From Cohnella zeiphila (GTDB lineage: Bacteria > Bacillota > Bacilli > Paenibacillales > Paenibacillaceae), in contig NZ_JACJVO010000020.1 of NCBI RefSeq assembly GCF_014212055.1, forward strand, positions 1 to 64,000: a stretch of DNA of 64,000 bases, in the 5' to 3' direction. A model generated the notes under the pieces. The model was not told the DNA's origin. It did no database searches and was given only the letters and a program-made list of their open reading frames with translations. Each line of letters starts with the position of its first letter. Position 1 is the first letter of the stretch. Made by a program: the position numbers and the translations under genes. Of the stretch, positions 60,633-64,000 are shown piece by piece.

Positions 60633-61589
60633 TCAGTAGCTCAGCCGGTAATCGACGACGTTTCGCGACGGGGCTCCGTTTTTCAGGTAGTCTTGCAGGT
60701 TCTCGATGAAGAGAGCCGCCAGCCGATCCTTGTAATGGTCGGTCATGCCCCCGATGTGCGGCATGACGATGACGTTGTCCATCTCCCACAGCGGATGGTC
60801 CGCCGGCAGCGGCTCCGGATCGAAGACGTCCAGTCCCGCGCCGCCGAGCCGGCCTTCCCGCAGAGCGTCGACGAGCGCATCGGTATCGACCGAGCTTCCC
60901 CGTCCGATGTTGACGAACAGCGCGTCCGGCTTCATCCGCGCGAACCGCTGCGCGTCGAACAGCCGCTGCGTCTCGGGCGTTCCCGGCAAAATGTTGACGA
61001 CGATGTCGCTCTCCGCCAGCACGTCGTCCAGCCCGTCCATCGCCGTCATCCGGTCGAAGAACGCCGCCGCCGCGCCCGAGCGCCGCACGCCCAGCGTGCG
61101 CATGCCGAACGCCTGCGCCAGCCGCGCCACTTCGCTGCCGATCTGCCCCGCGCCGACGATGCCGATCGTCCGGCCGCGCAGCTCCCCGTAGTTCTCGAAC
61201 CGCTCCCACTTCCGCTCGGTTTGCTTGCGAACGGAGAGGTGCAGGTTGCGCGTGAACGAGAGCAGCATGGCGAACGCCGTCTCCGCCATCGGACCCGGAT
61301 GCACGCCGCTGGCCGTCGTCACCGTGACGCCGAGCTTCTCCAGTTCCGTAAGCGGCACGTTATCGACGCCCGCCGAACCGGTCTGCACCCAGCGAAGCCG
61401 CGAGTCGCCGCCTCCGGCCAGCGCATTTTCGACGACGGCGTGCCAGCCGCAGACGACCTCCGCCTCGCGAAGCAGCGCGGCATCGATATCCGATGGTTTC
61501 GCGAACACGGCTTTCCAGCCCGGCGCGGCCGCGGCGATCTCCTTTTCCTGCTCTGGGGTGAAGCCGAATAGACAGACTAACGTACGCAT
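60633..61589 (-). CDS. D-2-hydroxyacid dehydrogenase (NAD-dependent)
   Basis: This 318-aa oxidoreductase has the Rossmann motif GIVGAGQIGSEVA (about 141-153), the catalytic Arg in VNIGRGSSVD, Glu in DVFDPEPLP and His in MPHIGGMT. It is the GhrB/SerA-like family that interconverts 2-oxo and D-2-hydroxy acids such as glyoxylate/glycolate or hydroxypyruvate/glycerate. AAGGAGGAG lies seven bases before the ATG. It lies between a sugar regulator and a sensor kinase gene and may handle uronate-derived keto acids, but this is not provable here. Confidence 0.88.
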   Translation of the reverse strand: MRTLVCLFGFTPEQEKEIAAAAPGWKAVFAKPSDIDAALLREAEVVCGWHAVVENALAGGGDSRLRWVQTGSAGVDNVPLTELEKLGVTVTTASGVHPGPMAETAFAMLLSFTRNLHLSVRKQTERKWERFENYGELRGRTIGIVGAGQIGSEVARLAQAFGMRTLGVRRSGAAAAFFDRMTAMDGLDDVLAESDIVVNILPGTPETQRLFDAQRFARMKPDALFVNIGRGSSVDTDALVDALREGRLGGAGLDVFDPEPLPADHPLWEMDNVIVMPHIGGMTDHYKDRLAALFIENLQDYLKNGAPSRNVVDYRLSY

Positions 61590-61742
61590 CTTGGTTCTCC
61601 TCCTTCGTCCCTATTCTCCCATTGTACAGGCAAATCGGGAAAGTCCCAAGCAAGTTTGGAGAACGGGGAACATTCCATGGCCAGGGCAGGGGCCTCTTCC
61701 TCTAGAGCTTGGCCTTTCCTTTCCGCCCCATCGAGACGGAGC

Positions 61743-61771
61743 TTGTCGGGCGAGCGGAATGGGCTTACAAT
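61743..61771 (+). promoter_or_regulatory. Promoter of the last sensor kinase-regulator pair
   Basis: TTGTCG (61743-61748), an exact 17-bp spacer and TACAAT (61766-61771) form a good sigma-A promoter 45 bases before the start. Confidence 0.55.
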
Positions 61772-61815
61772 GATAGCGTTTACGCCTACAGACCCTCTCT
61801 GGAGTGACTGCCGAC

Positions 61816-63636
61816 ATGATCAGCCTGAAGCGATTGCCCCTTTTCCATAGCGTCCGCTCGCAAATTCTCGTGCTCCTGCTGGCGTTCATCGTCGCCCCGA
61901 CGACGGTCGTCTCCGTGTTCACCATCGACCAATCGACCGGCATCATCGAGCGGAACGCGATGGCGATGCTGGAGACCGCGCTGGAGCACTCCAAGGAAAA
62001 TACGTCCAACTTTATGGGCGACGCCGCCGACGCCGTCCTGATGGTGATGACCAACGATACGGTGACGGCGCTGCTCCGGCAGGAGGAGCCGGCCGGTCCG
62101 CAGCAGAAGCTCGCGGTCTCCAACGCGCTCGAGAAATATTTGTTCGAGCTGAAGGTTCATGGCACGATGGCCAAGGAAATCGCGATCCTGAACGCCAATG
62201 GCGAGAAGATCTATGCAGGCGCCAGCGCGTTCCGGCCCGAAGCCGTCGCGGATCCGAACTGGCGCGAAGAGGTCGACCGGCTCGACGGCAAGCCTTATTG
62301 GGGAAGCTTCGACAACGGAAGCGCGTATGTGTTCGTCGCAAGAGAGGTCCGGGAATACGTCAAGTCCGAGGACCGCTTCCGCCCGATCGGCATGGTGGTG
62401 ATCAGCTTCGACGAACGGGACTTCTCGGCGATCAACGATTCGGTCCATCTGGCCAACCGCTCGCAGATTCTGATCGGCGATCCGCAGGGCCGCATCGTGT
62501 CCGGCTCCGATTCATCCCATGTCGGAGAGGCGCTTTCGACCGTCGCTTTTCCGCTGGAGAGGGGAACCCGTTCGCTCGATCTGTCCCCGCTGTTCCCCAA
62601 AGATCAGGCGGGCAAGCGCCTGACCGTCTATGACGCGATTCCGAACAGCGACTGGAGCCTCATCGTCGATTCCCCCTTGTCCGACGTGCTGCAAAACCAG
62701 CGGAGCATCAAGCGAATCATTTTGTACTCGACGGGGCTGTGCGTTGTCGGCGCTTTGGCCTTGGCGGCGTTGTTCGCCCATCGGATGACGATGCCGCTGA
62801 AGAAGCTGTCCAAGGAAGTGAAGCGGAGAATCCGCAGCGGAGACTTCGCCTTCTGGCCTCAGCAGCCGCCCGCGTTCCAGGACGAGATCGCCGAGCTGGG
62901 ACAAGGCTTTTACCGGCTGGTGGCGGACTTGAACGAGACGAAGAACCGGATGCACCGCGCGGAGATCATGACCAAGGAAGCCGAATTCGACGCCATGAAA
63001 AGCAAGATCAAGCCTCACTTCCTGTACAACTCGCTGGAGTCGATCCGCATGCTCGCCGTCGTCAACAAGGACCTCGTCACGGCCGAGATGCTCAAGTCGC
63101 TGGGACATCTGTTCCGCTATCTGATCGCGGACCGCAAACGCGAGATTACGCTGAGAGACGAGCTGGAATATCTTCAAAGCTATATCAATCTGCAGAAAAT
63201 CCGATACGAGGATCGTCTGCAAGTGGAGGTGGACATTCCCGAACGCTGGCTGGACGCCAAGATCGAGAAGCTGGTGCTGCAGCCGCTGGTCGAGAATTCC
63301 ATCGAGCACGGCATCGACCGCAAGCGGGGGGCGCAACGGGTGCGGATTACCGCCGCCGAGATCGAGGACAAAGCAGGGAGCGGCCTTGTGCTGCAGGTGT
63401 GGGACGACGGAGCGGGGATGGAACCGGAGACGCTGGCCGACATTCGGGCCCGCCTGAACGACCTGTCCGAAGAGCGGGAGCATATCGGGCTGAGCAACGT
63501 GCACCGGCGGCTGCGTCTCCGCTTCGGCGAGCCGTGCGGCCTGACGGTGGAGAGCGAGCCGGGCGAATATACGAGCGTGTACGTGAGAATTCCCGCGACG
63601 GACGGCGTCGCGGAGGGGAGGGGTTCCGATGTATAA
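61816..63636 (+). CDS. YesM-type sensor histidine kinase
   Basis: This 606-aa kinase has membrane helices near 18-38 and 302-322 and an external Cache sensor containing ILIGDPQGRIVSGSDSSHVG. A HAMP-like segment, His401 in MKSKIKPHFLYNSLESI, and an ATPase domain with LQPLVENSIEHGI, WDDGAGME and HIGLSNVHRRL follow. GTG at 61804 touches the GGAG site, so the ATG at 61816 is preferred. It overlaps the next gene by eight bases. The genes it controls are probably beyond the window edge. Confidence 0.92.
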   Translation: MISLKRLPLFHSVRSQILVLLLAFIVAPTTVVSVFTIDQSTGIIERNAMAMLETALEHSKENTSNFMGDAADAVLMVMTNDTVTALLRQEEPAGPQQKLAVSNALEKYLFELKVHGTMAKEIAILNANGEKIYAGASAFRPEAVADPNWREEVDRLDGKPYWGSFDNGSAYVFVAREVREYVKSEDRFRPIGMVVISFDERDFSAINDSVHLANRSQILIGDPQGRIVSGSDSSHVGEALSTVAFPLERGTRSLDLSPLFPKDQAGKRLTVYDAIPNSDWSLIVDSPLSDVLQNQRSIKRIILYSTGLCVVGALALAALFAHRMTMPLKKLSKEVKRRIRSGDFAFWPQQPPAFQDEIAELGQGFYRLVADLNETKNRMHRAEIMTKEAEFDAMKSKIKPHFLYNSLESIRMLAVVNKDLVTAEMLKSLGHLFRYLIADRKREITLRDELEYLQSYINLQKIRYEDRLQVEVDIPERWLDAKIEKLVLQPLVENSIEHGIDRKRGAQRVRITAAEIEDKAGSGLVLQVWDDGAGMEPETLADIRARLNDLSEEREHIGLSNVHRRLRLRFGEPCGLTVESEPGEYTSVYVRIPATDGVAEGRGSDV

Positions 63637-64000
63637 GGCGATCATCGTCGACGACGACGCCTCGATTCTGCGAGGACTTCGGGAGATTGTCGATTGGAAC
63701 GCGCTGGGCTTCGAGATCGTCGGCACGGCCCGGGACGGAGAAGAAGGAGCCGCGCTCGCCATCGAACGGAACCCGGATCTCGTTCTGACGGATATCAAGA
63801 TGCCCTACAAGAGCGGGCTGGACATGATCGAGGAATGCCGAACGTACGGGCTGACGCCGCATTTCGTCGTGCTCAGCGGCTTCGAGGAATTCGACCTGGC
63901 CCGCAGGGCGCTGAAGAATCAAGTGGCCGATTATCTGCTGAAGCCGATCGAGGAAAAGGATCTGGCCGGCGCGCTGGCCGACATGAAGCGGAAGATCGAC
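63629..64000 (+). CDS. YesN-type response regulator (partial, runs off the window)
   Basis: The visible 124 residues form a receiver domain: DDD near 8-10, phosphorylation Asp in VLTDIKMPYKSG (near 56), the FVVLSGFEEFDLARRAL helix typical of YesN proteins, and the conserved Lys in YLLKPIEE. The ATG follows GGAGGGGAGGGG and overlaps the kinase stop by eight bases, as in the 54.1 kb pair. The AraC DNA-binding domain expected at the C-terminus lies outside the window. Confidence 0.92.
   Translation, partial: MYKAIIVDDDASILRGLREIVDWNALGFEIVGTARDGEEGAALAIERNPDLVLTDIKMPYKSGLDMIEECRTYGLTPHFVVLSGFEEFDLARRALKNQVADYLLKPIEEKDLAGALADMKRKID

Overview
The window looks like chromosomal DNA of a high-GC, endospore-lineage Firmicute of the Paenibacillaceae (Paenibacillus/Cohnella type). 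The reasons are roughly 60% GC with strong AGGAGG ribosome sites, frequent TTG and GTG starts, an S-layer-homology surface protein, a GlnK-GlnL pair of the Bacillus type, and many extracellular solute-binding proteins paired with large membrane AraC regulators or YesM/YesN-type two-component systems. The assignment is inferred from gene content. No rRNA, tRNA, integrase, transposase, phage gene or Cas gene was seen.

Layout. 0.2-2.3 kb: a two-gene UPF0718/DUF1980 permease operon with a His-rich segment. 2.4-3.8 kb: an AT-richer pair (alpha/beta hydrolase, hexapeptide acetyltransferase). 3.9-7.0 kb (-): a 1055-aa SLH-anchored agarase-like hydrolase. 7.3-13.5 kb: a glutamine/glutamate-type ABC importer (ATPase, binding protein, two permeases), a TauE-type exporter and the GlnK-GlnL two-component system. 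13.5-23.4 kb: a membrane AraC regulator, a complete Opp/Dpp-type importer (A-B-C-D-F), a 43-aa protein and a sulfatase. 23.5-25.6 kb: a secreted tyrosine phosphatase behind a Pho-box-like repeat, and a zinc-ribbon membrane protein. 26.0-36.5 kb: a membrane AraC regulator divergent from an LplB/YtcP/LplA-type importer, a GH18-like secreted protein and a GH20 hexosaminidase. 36.6-38.2 kb (-): a Gfo/Idh/MocA oxidoreductase fused to a CBM9-like module. 38.7-43.1 kb: a 1436-aa secreted beta-helix protein. 43.1-46.6 kb (-): YjfB, NagA, NagB and an RpiR/MurR regulator. 46.9-55.7 kb: an unrecognised 546-aa protein, a second sugar ABC importer and its YesM/YesN pair. 56.0-56.8 kb (-): a DUF3990-like ADP-ribosyltransferase-fold protein overlapping a small partner. 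57.1-64.0 kb: a heparinase II/III-like protein, a GntR/LacI-type regulator, a D-2-hydroxyacid dehydrogenase (-), and another YesM/YesN pair cut by the window end.

The common theme is capture and breakdown of complex, probably amino-sugar-containing and perhaps sulfated polysaccharides: beta-helix lyase-like protein, heparinase-like lyase, sulfatase, GH20, GH18-like and agarase-like enzymes outside or at the membrane; three oligosaccharide/peptide importers; NagA/NagB feeding glycolysis. Each importer has its own sensor-regulator. The linked glutamine uptake and sensing genes handle nitrogen.

The intergenic DNA is unusually structured. It holds arrays of short terminator-like hairpins (43.5 and 60.4 kb), a four-copy TTCGAAATCCC repeat (25.7-26.0 kb), a 66-bp direct repeat of perfect inverted arms between oppC and oppD, a 169-bp imperfect palindrome inside a permease operon (49.6-49.8 kb), and tandem duplications of the 3' end of a response-regulator gene (55.7-55.9 kb).
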